A stretch of 64,000 nt of DNA from Gonocerus acuteangulatus (lineage: Eukaryota > Arthropoda > Insecta > Hemiptera > Coreidae): positions 10,391,246 through 10,455,245 of the forward strand of contig OX328126.1 in the NCBI GenBank assembly GCA_946811695.1, in the 5' to 3' direction. Both the position numbers and the translations under genes were made by a program. Below, in pieces: positions 10,661 to 22,246 of the stretch. Under the pieces are notes generated by a model that was not told where the DNA came from, searched no databases, and saw nothing but the letters and a program-made list of their open reading frames with translations. The first letter of the stretch is position 1. Each line of letters opens with the position of its first letter.

Positions 10661-11089
10661 AAAAAATTGTAATTAGGATTACGATTGTGCCCAACTCTGC
10701 TCATTTACAAAATCATAATGTCACGATTCATAAAGTACTTTACATCCCTCAGCGCAAATCCCATTGTTACAAACGTACTTGTGGATACAATGTGCAGAAT
10801 ATTGCAAATAAAAACTCAGAAAAATACATAATTATTGTTGATTTTATTTTATTTGCTTCCTTGCAACTAATGTTCATTTTTAATGACGTTTTACCTCTAT
10901 AGTCCCTCAGGTGAAAAGCAAAGGCTAACATATTCATTTTTTATCGATTTAATTATCAAAAACATTTTTCCTGTTTGGAGCCTCCCCGAGGAGGGAACTT
11001 GGGTCATATTCTGATTCAAAAAGTCAATTTACATTAGAATCAGGTGGTATGATGTCGGGGTAGATTTTCATGCATATATGAATACGAAT
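10661..11089. other. no feature recognised
   Basis: AT-rich. A 71-codon open frame at 10687 shows no known motif. Confidence 0.4.
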
Positions 11090-11230
11090 TAGACCTGCGA
11101 ACATGAGGACATCAAAATACCAAAGGCTGGCCAGATAAAAAGAGCGCAAGAGGGAAAGAAGTGATGCTGACAAGGATTTGTATTGGTCACAGAATTCTAA
11201 CCCATTCATACGATGGAAAAATAACAAAGG
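11090..11230 (+). pseudogene. remnant of I-like LINE C-terminus
   Basis: The plus strand can be read, with disruptions, as a degraded version of the VLTRLRIGHTRITHSF block of the LINE at 43553-45982: here VMLTRICIGHRILTHSY. It is followed by an unrelated frame. A short, old fragment. Confidence 0.5.
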
Positions 11231-11444
11231 TCGAACTGTCCGTGTAGACTAAGAGCTTACAACTTTGAGAAAGAATTTTAGCCATACTTGGCTATTTTCT
11301 TTTAATAAGTAGGAATTTCAGTGTTCGAGGCAGCGGACAAAAAGGATTCTCTTATCTTGTTTGGTCAACAAGGGAAATATTATTGTACGCTATTGTTGAA
11401 CTTTGTTGATCTACCAAATAGAATTATTTAGAAACATATTTAAA

Positions 11445-11685
11445 AAAAAAAATCTATGTATGTATGTGGGTGTGTATATGTGTATGAACGTGGGTGTATG
11501 TGCATATACGTGTGCTAGATTAGTTTTAGAATTGGTATTACTATAAATTTTGTTATTTAGTATAGTTTTAGTATTAACATTGCATCCAGTAAAGTATTAG
11601 TTTTAGTACAAATAGTTGTAATAGTTATGTTAAGTTTGTATTAGTTACTTAGTTTGTATTCGTTAGTGATTGTGTAAAAGAAAAA

Positions 11686-11716
<31 letters not shown>

Positions 11717-11990
11717 GAAAAAAAAAAAAATATATATATATATGACATTACTCAGAAAAATAGATATATAAATATAAAAAAGATATACATATATATATAA
11801 AAAAAAAATTATATACAAGTCTCTTAACTGTATTAATAGTGCTATACTGTATGTTAGTATTAGTTTTAGTGCAAATAGTTCTATTAGTATCTAAGTAACA
11901 AGTTAGTCGTAAGCAATGACATAGATTAAAAAAAAAAAAAAAAAGAGTAGAGGTCATAAAAATTACAGTTGATTGTCATGCACTGTCCTA
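11445..11990 (+). mobile_element. two related A-tailed LINE 3' UTR-like segments
   Basis: A GT-rich stretch (11455-11515) is followed by TATTAGTTTTAGTACAAATA and a long A run (11678-11730). After TA repeats a sister segment has TATTAGTTTTAGTGCAAATA and a second A run (11927-11945). Similar GT-rich DNA follows LINE stops at 45650 and near 59900, so these are probably LINE 3' ends. Confidence 0.45.
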
Positions 11991-12033
11991 AACACAAAAT
12001 TACAATCCCTCTCACGACATATACACGACTCTC

Positions 12034-12119
12034 TAGCACTACACTTCAGGGCGGTGAGGACCTAGATGTTTTCTGCCCTTAAACACCCAATCCATCCATC
12101 CATTAAAAAAAAAAAAAAA
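12034..12119 (+). mobile_element. A-tailed retroelement 3' end, unassigned
   Basis: GGACCTAGATG resembles the S2 tail core but the hairpin partner is absent. Then CCATCCATCCATT and A13. Confidence 0.3.
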
Positions 12120-12372
12120 TGCGGATTATAACCTGGGAACGCGCTATGTATCCACGAAGCAAAAACATTCAGAATTCAACTCATCCGACGAGCAACAATT
12201 AAGAACTAATGTTTCAGGGGCACTAAAAAAGCCGCTAGAAGAGGCGAAAGCTACCGCACTCTATCCTATCATAGCGGATTTCACTGAGTTGTTGAACCTT
12301 TGTATCTACTGGATACCAATCTTTGTCATCGTAATATAGTGTCTTAGTAATTTAAGGTGTCTTACACTTACT
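12120..12372. other. no feature recognised
   Basis: Unique-looking sequence of average composition without a supported gene. Confidence 0.35.
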
Positions 12373-12727
12373 GTGGCGGCGAGGTTAGCTCAGTGGTAGA
12401 GCACTGAACTAATAAGTTGGAGGACGTGAGTTCAAATCCCGAGCAAGCACTAAAGATTTTTTCTTCTAGTGTCTTCGTTCATGGGTTAAATTCGGCCTCA
12501 CTGACCGTCCCTACGCCGACCCAGCCTTTAATTAATTTATTAATGGGTACCTTGGTGCTAATGACCCTAGCAGTCGAAGCGACAAAGGGGAAAATCAGGC
12601 GGCCGGAGCATAGTACTGACTAGACTATCTCCCTAGTGTGCCGTATGGTCATGAATCAGATACCTCTATAGTATCTGCCCCTCAGGGCCCTCGTGGCCTG
12701 TTACGGGACTGATTTTTTATTTTTATT
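12373..12727 (+). mobile_element. S1 SINE (tRNA-Ile-like), copy 1, poly(T)-ended
   Basis: tRNA-like head GAGGTTAGCTCAGTGGTAGA with an ACTAATAAGTT loop (AAT in anticodon position) and box B GAGTTCAAATCCC. The body then runs CACTAAAGATTTTTTCTTCT, AATTCGGCCT and GGTGCTAATGACC, ending GGCCTGTTACGGGACTGA and a T-rich tail. The sense-strand tail is T, not A. The stem seen in other copies is decayed here. Confidence 0.88.
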
Positions 12728-13295
12728 TTAGTAGCTGACTAAAACGCCGCAGCATCCCGGAGTGGTATTTAGATTTCGGACTTCCTTGGGAATCTGGTAT
12801 AACCAGACCTCGAGATCCATTAGTACTTGCTGATTATTAATTTCCCAGGCCCCTCAGCCTCCCCCCCCTTATATACGCCCATGCTTAGTAGCTGACTAAA
12901 ACGCCGCAGCATCCCGGAGTGGTATTTAGATTTCGGACTTCCTTGGGAATCTGGTTTGGGGGCGAGGTTAGCTCAGTGGTAGAGCACTGGACTAATAAGT
13001 TGGAGGCCTGAGTTCAAATCCCGAGCAAGCACTAAAGATTTTTTCTTCTAGTGTCTTCGTTCACCGGTTGAATTCGGCCTCCCTGACCGTCCCTAGGCCA
13101 ACCCAGCCTTTAATTAATTTAATAATGGGTACCTTGGTTGGTGCTAATGACTCTAGCAGTCGAAGCAGCCAAGGGGAAAATCAGGCGGCCGGAGCATAGA
13201 ACTGACCACACTATCTCCCTAGTGTGCCGTATGGTCATGAATCAGATACCTCTATAGTATCTGCCCCTCAGGGCCCTCGTGGCCTGTTACGGGAC

Positions 13296-13342
<47 letters not shown>

Positions 13343-13455
13343 GGAATCTGGTTTAACCAGACCTCGAGATCCATTAGTACTTGCTGAATACTAATTCCCC
13401 AGGTCCCTCAGCCTCCCCCCCCCTTATATACGCCCATGCTTAGTAGCTGACTAAA
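12728..13455. repeat. 157-bp tandem repeat, two units plus the start of a third, split by an S1 insertion
   Basis: The unit starts TAGTAGCTGACTAAAACGCC and ends TATATACGCCCATGC. Copy 1 is about 12728-12885; copy 2 is 12886-12955 continued at 13341-13440; a third begins at 13441. Removing the S1 SINE and one 13-bp target copy restores the second unit. Function unknown. Confidence 0.8.
12956..13340 (+). mobile_element. S1 SINE copy 2, with 13-bp target duplication
   Basis: Same head and body as copy 1. It is bounded by GGGAATCTGGTTT at 12943-12955 and 13341-13353. The right-hand copy directly follows a long T run (about 13301-13340), which is therefore the 3' tail of the sense strand. CCTTGGTTG (13132-13140) can pair with CAGCCAAGG (13166-13174), one pair being G-U. 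Confidence 0.92.
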
Positions 13456-13459
13456 CTTA

Positions 13460-13740
13460 CTATAATAATTAAGGGGTAATACTACCTTGTAACATGTACA
13501 TGTACATGTAACTTGTTCTTCCTTAACTTATCAAAAATGATATCCAAGAGTGCTTATGTGAAGAAAACTTTCTTTAAATGGGCAAAAAATACGATTTTCT
13601 CCGTGAAGTCCTGATGCCGAGTAAACACGATGCTGATTTGAAGATAATTTTTTGAGGGTTCCTCCTTCATTACAGTACAAAATTAAAACCCTTTTTCTTT
13701 CATTACAAGAAAGTATAAGTAAAAAAACGCGACTATTGGT
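13460..13740. repeat. interspersed repeat X, copy 1
   Basis: AAGGGGTAATACTACCTTGT, AAATGATATCCAAGAGTG, TTTAAATGGGCAAA and AGAAAGTATA.TA recur in the same order in the two halves flanking the LINE at 43553-45982. Superfamily unknown; the left edge GGGGTAATAC follows TTAA in both copies. Confidence 0.6.
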
Positions 13741-14615
13741 GTACTGTACGTTCTTTAGTATTTTTATTTTTTTTGTAATTAATAAATTTTTTGTTTAAAG
13801 TTAATATTTTATACATAATGTATTCTTATTTACACAAAATTTACTTTTTGAGTACTATTTTCTTTTCATTCACGCGACCTTCTTTGTATTTTTTTTTTTT
13901 TTTTTTATTTATGCACGTATTTTTTCACCATGTTATTGCAAAAATAATTTCTTTAGCAAGGATTTGTAGTATGCAGTCAGAGTTAAAATAAATAACACCA
14001 AAAAGAAAAGTAAGACCAAAATAATCATATCATCCAAGCGACCACTCGAGTTGCAAAACAAGATGCGAATGCTTGAAGATTAAGTTTGGACGAGTACGTA
14101 ATAACATTTATATTTTAAACCATACTGGCGGATTACTGAAATTATTATTTTTGTAAACATTAAACCTAAAACAAGAATACAAAGGATTGTATAGTTGAGA
14201 CTTGGTTTGAAGCAGCTATTCCTGTGAAGGATCAAGATGGCGTTGTCGTAAATCTTCCCTTTCAATGAAGGTAACAAAGAGACAAAGAAGGATATTGTCC
14301 TGCCGATAAGGTCCTTAGTCCTTCAAACTATCCTTTCTTCCAGTATCGCTCCTTCAAGCTGCTCTTTATAGTCTTTCATAGCCCTATTTAATCTTGTGAG
14401 ATAAATCTGTTTCTTTTCTGTTTTTATTCTTTATTTTATTAAAACTTAGATTTTTTTTTTGTTATCATGGATATCTCCTATAGTGGACCTCCAAATTTTG
14501 TTGCACACTAAAATTAAACTGAATTGACGTCACCGGAAATTATGTTTAGTACCTACATGATAAAAATGAAATAGACAATGTAAATTTAATAGGTATACTT
14601 TAATAAATATAAAAC
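13741..14615. other. no feature recognised
   Basis: AT-rich, with T runs near 13891. Open frames of about 65 codons at 13791 and 14080 show no motif. Confidence 0.4.
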
Positions 14616-15775
14616 ACTAGCTGAATACCCGTGCTTCGTCACGGCAGATAAGTAGTTATTTTATTGCGTTAAATAATGTTTCATTAAAATTACGTTACTA
14701 TACAATTCTTTGCAGTTTCTTACAGCACGGTTCCCGTTTTATTCAATGAGCGTTAAAATTTAAAAGTTTATGTTTCCAAGAAGTCATATGGTAACACCCA
14801 ATATATTTACGAGTATTGCCAAGGTTATAGGCGAGGAGGCTGTGCAAGGGTTCCGGATATTATTACCTCGCCTGGAAAACCTAAGGATATGCCATACATC
14901 ACGGTTTGATGTATACCGGACTGACCCGGTATTTTGCAATTGTTTCGGTGTCCCGCCCAGTTTTATCAATGTCCCGGAAAAGGCTGTAAGATGTAAAAAG
15001 TAATGAATTCATGTTTATAAGAATCTTTTTTAAATCGGTTACTTTTCTACAATCAACATTTTTACTACTGCTCACAGTGTCAAAGATATGAGAAGTAACC
15101 TAACTGTAAAACGCTGGAACTACCTGCACAGCGCTGCCAGCTGCCAGACACTACTATTTGGCTGAGAGATTGTTTTAAGAAAATCAAGTAGCAAAAAAAG
15201 TTCCCTTCTTAGTTTTAAGGTTTGGGTAGACTTACAGTTTAGGATTCCCCCTTCCCGTTAGTTGCTAGGCTTAAAACTCACCAACCATTTTGCTTATAAT
15301 TTGTACTCTTTTTATCCCCCCCCCCCCTGGTATGCCCATCCCATATTAACGTGTCTCGGTTTAACTCTCCAAAAATATGGCAAGCCTATCTGACGGGGAC
15401 AGGCAGAAAAGAAACGCAATTAAAACTCTATGAGGGACAGTTTATTTCTAGTAATTCAAGGTCTGCCATCATAGTTGATATTAACCTGAATTAGAAATAA
15501 AACTATGAGATAGATAATGTAAGGTAACAGCTGTTCTTTATCGTCCTAGCAACGCAGGCTGCCTAGGCTTGCCTTCTCTAACCAACTCAAACTTTAAACA
15601 CCCCTAAATATGCTTAAAAATACGAATATCAAGAAATCCTTTCTTAGCGAATGCCTACGTTATATAGGGAGTGTCCATGCAAAATTTCAAAATTTTCTGT
15701 CGAGCGGTTTGGGCTGGGCGATGATAGGTCAGTGAGTGAGTGAGTGAGTGGTAATTGACTAATATATAGTAGATT
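14616..15775 (+). mobile_element. CTAG-family repeat, longest copy
   Basis: Starts ACTAGCTGAATACCCGTGCT, followed by the short inverted pair CGTGCTTCGTCACGG. It ends with AAAATTTTCTGTCGAGCGGT, a GTGAGTGAGTGAGTGAGTGG run and ATATATAGTAGAT. From 15040 it is about 95% identical to 36927-37656. No convincing ORF remains. Repeats with an ACTAGCTGTTACCCG-like start and TATATAGAT end are common in arthropods; I cannot assign an element class. Confidence 0.75.
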
Positions 15776-16098
15776 AGTATAATGATTACTGGTTTTTATT
15801 TTCTTTCCATAAGAAATATCCATGAACTTAATGTAAATATGTAAATAGGTACTTTAGGGTTAATGTTAGTATTGATATATGTTGAAAGGAACTAACAAAA
15901 TTTGGAAATAGAATCTTTAGCTTTAGAGTTTACAATTAGGTCACATAATGGGGCTATACATAATAAAACTAAAAATAGACAAAAAAAAAGATATATTTTG
16001 ACTTGAATAGCTTCATCATATGTCAGAAAATAAAAATTTTAAAGGGTGTAAATGACCCAAGCAGTTGACGCACCAAAAGAAAAAAAATACCATAATTA
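15776..16098. other. no feature recognised
   Basis: AT-rich spacer between the CTAG repeat and an S3 SINE. Confidence 0.4.
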
Positions 16099-16306
16099 TT
16101 ATTTAAATTTTAACGTCCATTTATTATTAACTACGAATTTTGGGACGGGTTATCTATAGGTTACCACCCTTTTCTAGCCAGGATAGGGGTGACGCCTTTT
16201 CTTTTTTTCGAAAGAAAAGCCACCGCCCCTAGTGGGAATCGAACCCACGACCTTTGGCACGCAGTGTTAAGAGCTCACGCCTTAAACCTCTCGGCTACCG
16301 GGTCTA
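16099..16306 (-). mobile_element. S3 SINE, full copy
   Basis: Reverse complement of the S3 order seen at 4663: tail AACGTCCATTTATTATTAAC at the left, box B as GGGAATCGAACCCACG, and the head CTCTCGGCTACCGGGTCT at the right. Confidence 0.88.
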
Positions 16307-16376
16307 ATATACCATAATTAATGTTCATTCTTGGTGGGCATAATGTTTTGGTTCTCTTCATATTAAAAATGTTATG

Positions 16377-16400
16377 TAATATATATATATATACATACGA
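16377..16400. repeat. short (TA)n run
   Basis: TA units with an ATACATAC end. Confidence 0.85.
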
Positions 16401-16443
16401 AGGAGATGTATTATAATAATAAAGAACATCGGTATGTTAGGAG

Positions 16444-17366
16444 CAGAGTTGGGCATAATTTTATTTATAAATAAAAATACAAATTTATTCGTACTTCATA
16501 TATTTGTGAATACGAATATAAATAAATTCGTACTTCATATATTTGTGAATACGAATATAAATAAATTCGTATTCATAAGTGTGAATACGAATTTATATTT
16601 ATTCACAAATATTAAATATAAAAATACAAATAAAATGTTATTCGCAAATTTTTCTGCGAATAAAAATAAATTCACAAAAAAAAATGTAAATAATCACAAA
16701 AAATGTGAATATTTACAAAAAATCAAGTGATTACGAAAAAAATTACATTAAAATATACGAATAAAAATTTATTCACATTATAATTTGTGAATAAAAATTT
16801 ATTCACAATAAAATTCGCAAATGAATTATGAATTTATTCGTATTAAGATATTACGAAAGTTATTGAAGGTGATTTCTTTTTTTTTTTTTTTTGATAGACG
16901 TTAAACGCCTAAAAAAAAAAAAACAAAAAAAAACCTTCAATAACTCTCTTACGTAATATCATCTTAATACGAATAAATTCATGATTTATTTGCGAATTTT
17001 ATTGTGAATAAATTTTTATTCACAAATTATAACGTGAATAAATTTTTATTCGTATATTTTAAAGTGATTTTTTTGTAATCACATGATTTTTTTGTAAATA
17101 TTCACATTTTTTGTGATTATTTACAATTTTTTTTGTGAATTTATTTTTATTCGCAGAAAAATTTGCGAATAAAATTGTATTTGTATTTTTATATTTAATA
17201 TTTGTGAATAAATATAAATTCGTATTCACAGTTATGAATACGAATTTATTTATATTCTTATTCACAAATATATGAAGTACGAATTTATTTATAATCGTAT
17301 TCACAAATATATGAAGTACGAATAAATTCGTATTTTTATATATAAATAAAATTATGCCCATCTCTG
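16444..17366. mobile_element. hAT-type MITE, 923 bp, copy 1
   Basis: Almost wholly a palindrome: arms 16444-16880 and about 16935-17366. Outer ends read inward are CAGAGTTGGGCATAATTTTA and CAGAGATGGGCATAATTTTA. An exact 8-bp target duplication GTTAGGAG lies at 16436-16443 and 17367-17374. Known of the family: hAT elements make 8-bp duplications and begin CAGxG. The arms consist of diverged AATACGAATTTATTCGTA units, themselves palindromic. No transposase. The loop has T and A runs around GACGTTAAACGCCTAAA, a trace of an S2-like tail. Confidence 0.9.
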
Positions 17367-17478
17367 GTTAGGAGAAAGTGGTGGAGGGGGGATTATCTAA
17401 AAACAATTCTAGAATATAAATATGCTTTTAGGCGAGCTAACTGGTTTATATTATAGCAGCGAACGCATAATATAATAA

Positions 17479-17522
17479 GTCCGTCTCGCAGGAACTCCGC
17501 CATCTTAGCGCGTTTCCGAAAC
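17479..17522 (+). repeat. dispersed CGTCTCGCAGGAAC motif
   Basis: AGTCCGTCTCGCAGGAACTC then GCCATCTTAGCGCG. Found again at 27255-27304 (minus) and 63874-63916 (plus). Confidence 0.6.
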
Positions 17523-17613
17523 GGTAATTTGGAAAGCTTAGAATAGAAACAGAGAATCTTATGTGTTAATCTTTTGGAAAATATGTGAACGCATGTAAAA
17601 TGGAACCCCAAAG

Positions 17614-17780
17614 CGAAGAAAAATCTCAGGTGCTATAACAGTAAACTGACAGTGAGCGAAAAATCTCAGGTGCTATAACAGTAAACTGACAGTAAGCGAA
17701 AAATCTCAGGTGCTATAACAGTAAACTGACAGTGAGCGAAAAATCTCAGGTGCTATAACAGTAAACTGACAGTGAGCGAA
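17614..17780. repeat. 40-bp minisatellite, 4 copies
   Basis: AAATCTCAGGTGCTATAACA + GTAAACTGACAGTGAGCGAA repeated with an exact 40-bp period; only one or two bases differ between units, so it is young. Confidence 0.97.
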
Positions 17781-17984
17781 AAGAACTCCATTTTAGCGCG
17801 GGAATTTAATACCAAAATGAACTGATGGTTATAAAATAAAATGTTGTCTAAGGGCAAGAGATGAATATCATGAATATTATAGTAGTTTGCGCGAGTTGTT
17901 TACAACCAAAACTATTGTGTAACGAAATATGCTACAACAATTGCTTGTTCGAGGTGTTTACTATTAAATTTATTGGATACCGAA

Positions 17985-18068
17985 GGCCCGCTGCCCCTGA
18001 GTGTTAAGGCGTGAAAAGGCATCAGCCCTCTACTGGCAAGAAAAGGGTGGTAACCGTCCCAAAATGCT
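17985..18068 (+). mobile_element. S3 SINE, internally deleted
   Basis: Head CCTGAGTGTTAAGGCGTGA is joined directly to AAAGGCATCAGCCCT and AAAAGGGTGGTAACC; box B is missing. Confidence 0.65.
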
Positions 18069-18080
18069 TAGGTTATTATA

Positions 18081-18375
18081 AAAAAAAAAAAAAAAAAATC
18101 AGTCCCGTAACAGGCCACGAGGGCCCTGAGGGGCAGATACTATAGAGGTATCTGATTCATGACCATACGGCACACTAGGGAGATATTGTGGTCAGTACTA
18201 TGCTCCGGCCGCCTGATTTTCCCCTTGGCTGCTTCGACTGCTAGAGTCATTAGCACCAACCAAGGTACTCATTATTAAATTAATTAAAGGCTGGGTTGGC
18301 CTAGGGACGGTCAGGGAGGCCGAATTCAACCGGCGAACGAAGACACTAGAAGAAAAAATCTTTAGTGCTTGCTCG
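18081..18375 (-). mobile_element. S1 SINE copy 3, 5'-truncated, with 10-bp target duplication
   Basis: The minus strand begins at CCGAGCAAGCACTAAAG, lacking the tRNA head, and runs to GGCCTGTTACGGGACTGA and T18 or more. GGTTATTATA flanks it exactly at 18071-18080 and 18376-18385. Loss of the tRNA end plus a target duplication fixes that end as 5', so the poly(T) is at the 3' end. Confidence 0.92.
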
Positions 18376-18385
18376 GGTTATTATA

Positions 18386-19273
18386 ATAGTTTTTTAAATT
18401 TACATAAATAGTGTGTACCCAAACAAATTAAAACTCAACCCCTTGCTATATAGGCAAATACTCAGCCGTCATTCCTTTAATGTATTGTGGGTTTCAGATG
18501 TATGTATGCTGAAAACTATGTAAGGCGCTTTTTAATTTAATAGCTTCTGATCTTCACAATAACGCAATACGTTATCAAGGCTATTACTGTTGGTCTATCT
18601 ACTGGTTTTCAACCTTTCTACACATTAATAGGATGAGCATGATCCAGTAGACCCATTGCTTGAATAAGTCAACCCAATCCAGCCTGGATTCCTGCTGTTT
18701 TCAGTAATTACTTTTCGTTTCATAAAACTATATTAGAAAGTATTTTTTTTCTTGTTTTTTTTTCTGATATACTTACTCTTATTAACTTAAAACACCCAAT
18801 CAGTTTTACTAGTAAAATAAATAGCAAGTACTTTAATAAATACAACGTGTATCAACAATTTGGCTATTAACGGTTTCGGTGATCAACGGGAACCGTTCCG
18901 ATCAACGAGGCTATGTCCGTTATCAAACACACTTGTTTTTTTGTTTTTTTTTTATTCTTGCCATATCAACTTCTAATGTTTTAACGTCATTCATATTTTA
19001 ATATGTCCATAAAATTATGGACGAATGAATTTTTATTACTGATAAACGCCCCCCTCCTCTTTAATCATAAATTATCTATTTAAAATTTCTAGCATAATTG
19101 TTATTGATTTTTTCGTACAAACAGGTTACCTTGGGTATATTCTCACACATACATGCATAAGCACATAAATGTACAGATTAATTCAACTAACACCAGCTAT
19201 TATGAATTATGGGCTAAAAACACTAAAAGTAATCTAATTTTGGATCAAAGGATTTCTAATATTTAATGAGACA
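18386..19273. other. no feature recognised
   Basis: AT-rich with scattered T runs; no supported gene or repeat. Confidence 0.4.
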
Positions 19274-19484
19274 TTTAAATTTAAATTTTAACGTCCATTA
19301 TTAATAATTACGAGTTTTGGGTCGGGGTATCTATAGGTTACCACAATTTTTGTAACCAGGATAGGGCTGATGCCTTTTCTTTTTTCTAAAGATGAGCCAC
19401 CACCCCATAGCGGGAATTGAACCCACGACTTTTGGCACGGGTGTTTAGTGCTTACGCCTTAACACTCGCGGCCACCGGGCCTCA
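19274..19484 (-). mobile_element. S3 SINE, full copy
   Basis: Tail AACGTCCATTATTAATAATT at the left, box B as GGGAATTGAACCCACG, and head CACTCGCGGCCACCGGGCCT at the right. More diverged than the copy at 16.1 kb. Confidence 0.85.
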
Positions 19485-20134
19485 TAAAAAAATGAGACAT
19501 TATATTTGAAATAATTTATAACATATTGAAAACAAAAAACAACCTTGGAAAATGCTGTGTCTATTGCTTCTAAATCTTCTAAATTTCTACCGGAAGACAA
19601 ACATCCGAGAAAAATATTTGATATACTGACGACGCAGGAAAGAAAGCGAATGCCTGGTAGAGTAATAAAAGAGAAGAGGAGTTTGTGTTTCCGCAGTTGG
19701 ACCGGTAGCTATAATAATGGAACTACTGAAATATGGTGCTATAAATTAGGAAAGACTGAGGCGATGTTTTAGCTTTTCCTTATACCTAGTCCGTAATATC
19801 AAGATTATTTAGCTCTTTGTATTGCACTCGGAAAAAAAAAAATTTTTTATCCAGTTCAAATTTCAAAAAAATAGATTTGCAAGGCCGACAGTCATACCGT
19901 GTTGAATAGCCAGCATCCAGCCTCGTTACCAAAGTAGGGAAACATTACACGTGGTACTTAAAAACGTGGCAACCTGTAGATCGCCCAGCTTAAAGGAACA
20001 TCACATCAAGCCCAATCTTTTGGCTAACATTAAATAACGTCTAACAAGCATTCATTGGGAATATCCATTTGTGATATCATGTTTTATTTAGCCACTTAAT
20101 GACAGAGTTTGTACTAAAAAGTTTCTCAAAATTG
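19485..20134. other. no feature recognised
   Basis: A 75-codon open frame at 19545 has no family motif. The rest looks unique. Confidence 0.35.
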
Positions 20135-21430
20135 CCTGATATATCAAAAAACTAAGTCAAAATGTCCTTTGCCGATTTTCTCGATTTCCAGAAAAACGAA
20201 AAAAAAAACAAAAAAAAAAAAAAAAAAAACGTGTTTTATAAGACATATCTCGATTTATCATTTGTACGAAGCATTGCACGAAAACACACTTTAATACAAA
20301 AGTTGTAGCTTATTAAATTATCTTTAAGATGAGACCAAGTTCAACGTCATAGCTCCAATAATTCACGAAATAACGTGTTTTATAGTACATATCTCGATTT
20401 ATCATTTGTACAAAGCATTGCACGAAAACACACTTTAATACAAAAGTTGTAGCTTATTAAATTATCTTTAAGATGAGACCAAGTTCAACGTCATAGCTCT
20501 AATAATTCACGAAATAACGTGTTTTATAGGACATATCTCGATTTATCATTTGTACGAAGCATTGCACGAAAACACACTTTAATACAAAAGTTGTAGCTTA
20601 TTAAATTATCTTTAAGATGAGACCAAGTTCAACGTCATAGCTCTAATAATTCACGAAATAACGTGTTTTATAGGACATATCTCGATTTATCATTTGTACG
20701 AAGCATTGCACGAAAACACACTTTAATACAAAAGTTGTAGCTTATTAAATTATCTTTAAGATGAGACCAAGTTCAACGTCATAGCTCTAATAATTCACGA
20801 AATAACGTGTTTTATAGGACATATCTCGATTTATCATTTGTACGAAGCATTGCACGAAAACACACTTTATTACAAAAGTTGTAGCTTATTAAATTATCTT
20901 TAAGATGAGACCAAATTCAACGTCATAGCTCTAATAATTCACGAAATAACGTGTTTTATAGGACATATCTCGATTCATCATTTGTACGAAGCATTGCACG
21001 AAAACACACTTTAATACAAAAGTTGTAGCTTATTAAATTATCTTTAAGATGAGACCAAGTTCAACGTCATAGCTCTAATAATTCACGAAATAACGTGTTT
21101 CATAGGACATATCTCGATTTATCATTTGTACGAAGCATTGCACGAAAACACACTTTAATACAAAAGTTGTAGCTTATTAAATTATCTTTAAGATGAGACC
21201 AAGTTCAACGTCATAGCTCTAATAATTCAGGAAATAACGTCTTTTAAAAGTGTTTTTTTCGCACAACGCTTTATTTAAGTGATAAATCGATATTAGTCCC
21301 ATAAAACACGGGTTTTTGTGTTTTTCTAGAAAACAAGAAAATCACCAAAGGAATTTTGACATAGTTTTTTTGATTCCCCGTCGATACACGAAGTCTGTCG
21401 GTTTTAGACTCGGACACCCTGTATATATAT
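20135..21430. mobile_element. TIR-type element carrying a 144-bp tandem array, ACACCCTGTA right end
   Basis: The left part (CAAAAAACTAAGTCAAAATG, GATTTTCTCGATTTCCAGAA) is mirrored at about 21290-21385 (ACAAGAAAATCACC, TTTTGACATAGTTTTTTTGA). The right terminus is CGGACACCCTGTATA at 21411-21425. A related right end without the array occurs at about 21860-22012. No transposase. The left terminus is not clear. Confidence 0.6.
20229..21240. repeat. 144-bp tandem repeat, 7 copies
   Basis: ACGTGTTTTATAGGACATAT starts at 20229, 20373, 20517, 20661, 20805, 20949 and 21093, exactly 144 bp apart, ending at about 21240. Units differ at one to three bases. Each holds TACAAAAGTTGTAGCTTATT, a short dyad. 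A diverged unit lies in both arms of the foldback at 22824-23938. Confidence 0.97.
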
Positions 21431-21433
21431 ATA

Positions 21434-22012
21434 CAGGGTGGCCCAGGTAAACGGGCTACAAGAGAAATAACTACAAAACTGTTTGAGATGTCAAAATCTT
21501 TCAATTGGGCAAAGTTGAAGTTCTCGTTGAGATCTATAAAATGATGCCCTTGGAAATGAGAAAACAATACGTCTATGGGCTCAAATAGGGCTCTGAAGGG
21601 AAGGGTTTCCTCTTTGCCCATATTTTGCATTATATTTTTAAAATGTACTCACAAAACAAGGAAGAACCGTGCAAACGGGGTTTCGAAGCGTCAAGTAGTT
21701 TTATATAAAAACACGTTTTTATTTGTATGTATTCAAAACCTTTTAACATTTACTCAATGAGTTCACTGATCGCTTTTTTTTTGGTTTTTATAAAGTCAGG
21801 AATAAAATATAAAGAAATATATCAACATTTTAAATCAATTTACAAAAAAAATAAATAAATAAAACACTTCGTTTCAGTGATAAATCGAGGTTTGTTCCAA
21901 AAAACACGTTTTTTCCGTTTTTCTTGAAAACGAGAAAATCGCCAAAAGACGTTTTCACTTTGTTTTTGATTCCCCATCGGTATACGAAGTTTCTCGGTTT
22001 AACACTCGGGGG
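21434..22012. mobile_element. related element with ACAGGGTGGCCC left end
   Basis: Begins ACAGGGTGGCCCAGGTAAAC directly after eight TA-type bases. It ends in DNA like the right end of the 20135-21430 element (GTGATAAATCGAGGTTTGTT, GAGAAAATCGCC, GATTCCCCATCGGTATACGA). No coding region; a 119-codon minus-strand frame at 21271-21630 crosses the junction and is fortuitous. Confidence 0.45.
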
Positions 22013-22075
22013 TTGGTAGTTGTGTATTCAACTTCTATGGGAATATGCATATGAAATTTAAGTTATAGCCCCGTT

Positions 22076-22246
22076 ATGACTATAGGAAACGGGAGATGGT
22101 TATTACCAGGAGAAGAGGAACCTCCTGTAATCTTGGGAGGAAATCGATCCCTTGTCGATTGTTCTGGGCAATCCACTCCCCATCATCATCAGGATAGAGT
22201 TCCCATCTGGGATTATCTGGGTTCTAGACAATATAGGGCGAAATAG
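22076..22246 (+). CDS. 56-codon ORF in the left palindrome arm, unknown
   Basis: ATG at 22076 to TAG at 22244. The peptide is acidic to neutral with GNGRWLLPGEEEPPVILGG near the N-terminus and HHHQDRVPIWDYLGSRQYR near the C-terminus. Its composition is protein-like, unlike the low-complexity frames around it. No domain is recognised. It could be a captured exon carried by the foldback, or a chance frame in GC-richer DNA. The opposite strand of the same segment is also open for 69 codons, which weakens the case. Confidence 0.25.
   Translation: MTIGNGRWLLPGEEEPPVILGGNRSLVDCSGQSTPHHHQDRVPIWDYLGSRQYRAK

Noticed and set aside
12373..12445. tRNA-Ile gene (also similar calls at 12960, 35540, 4663, 34011, 9360)
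   Set aside because: tRNA-like heads are always joined to the same SINE bodies, have mismatched stems and, in several cases, target duplications.
12367..13459. ACTTACT as a target duplication around the whole S1 plus 157-bp repeat block
   Set aside because: Only 7 bp, in simple AT-rich sequence; may be chance.
19545..19772. 75-codon ORF
   Set aside because: No motif, no homologous copy in the window, length within chance expectation.
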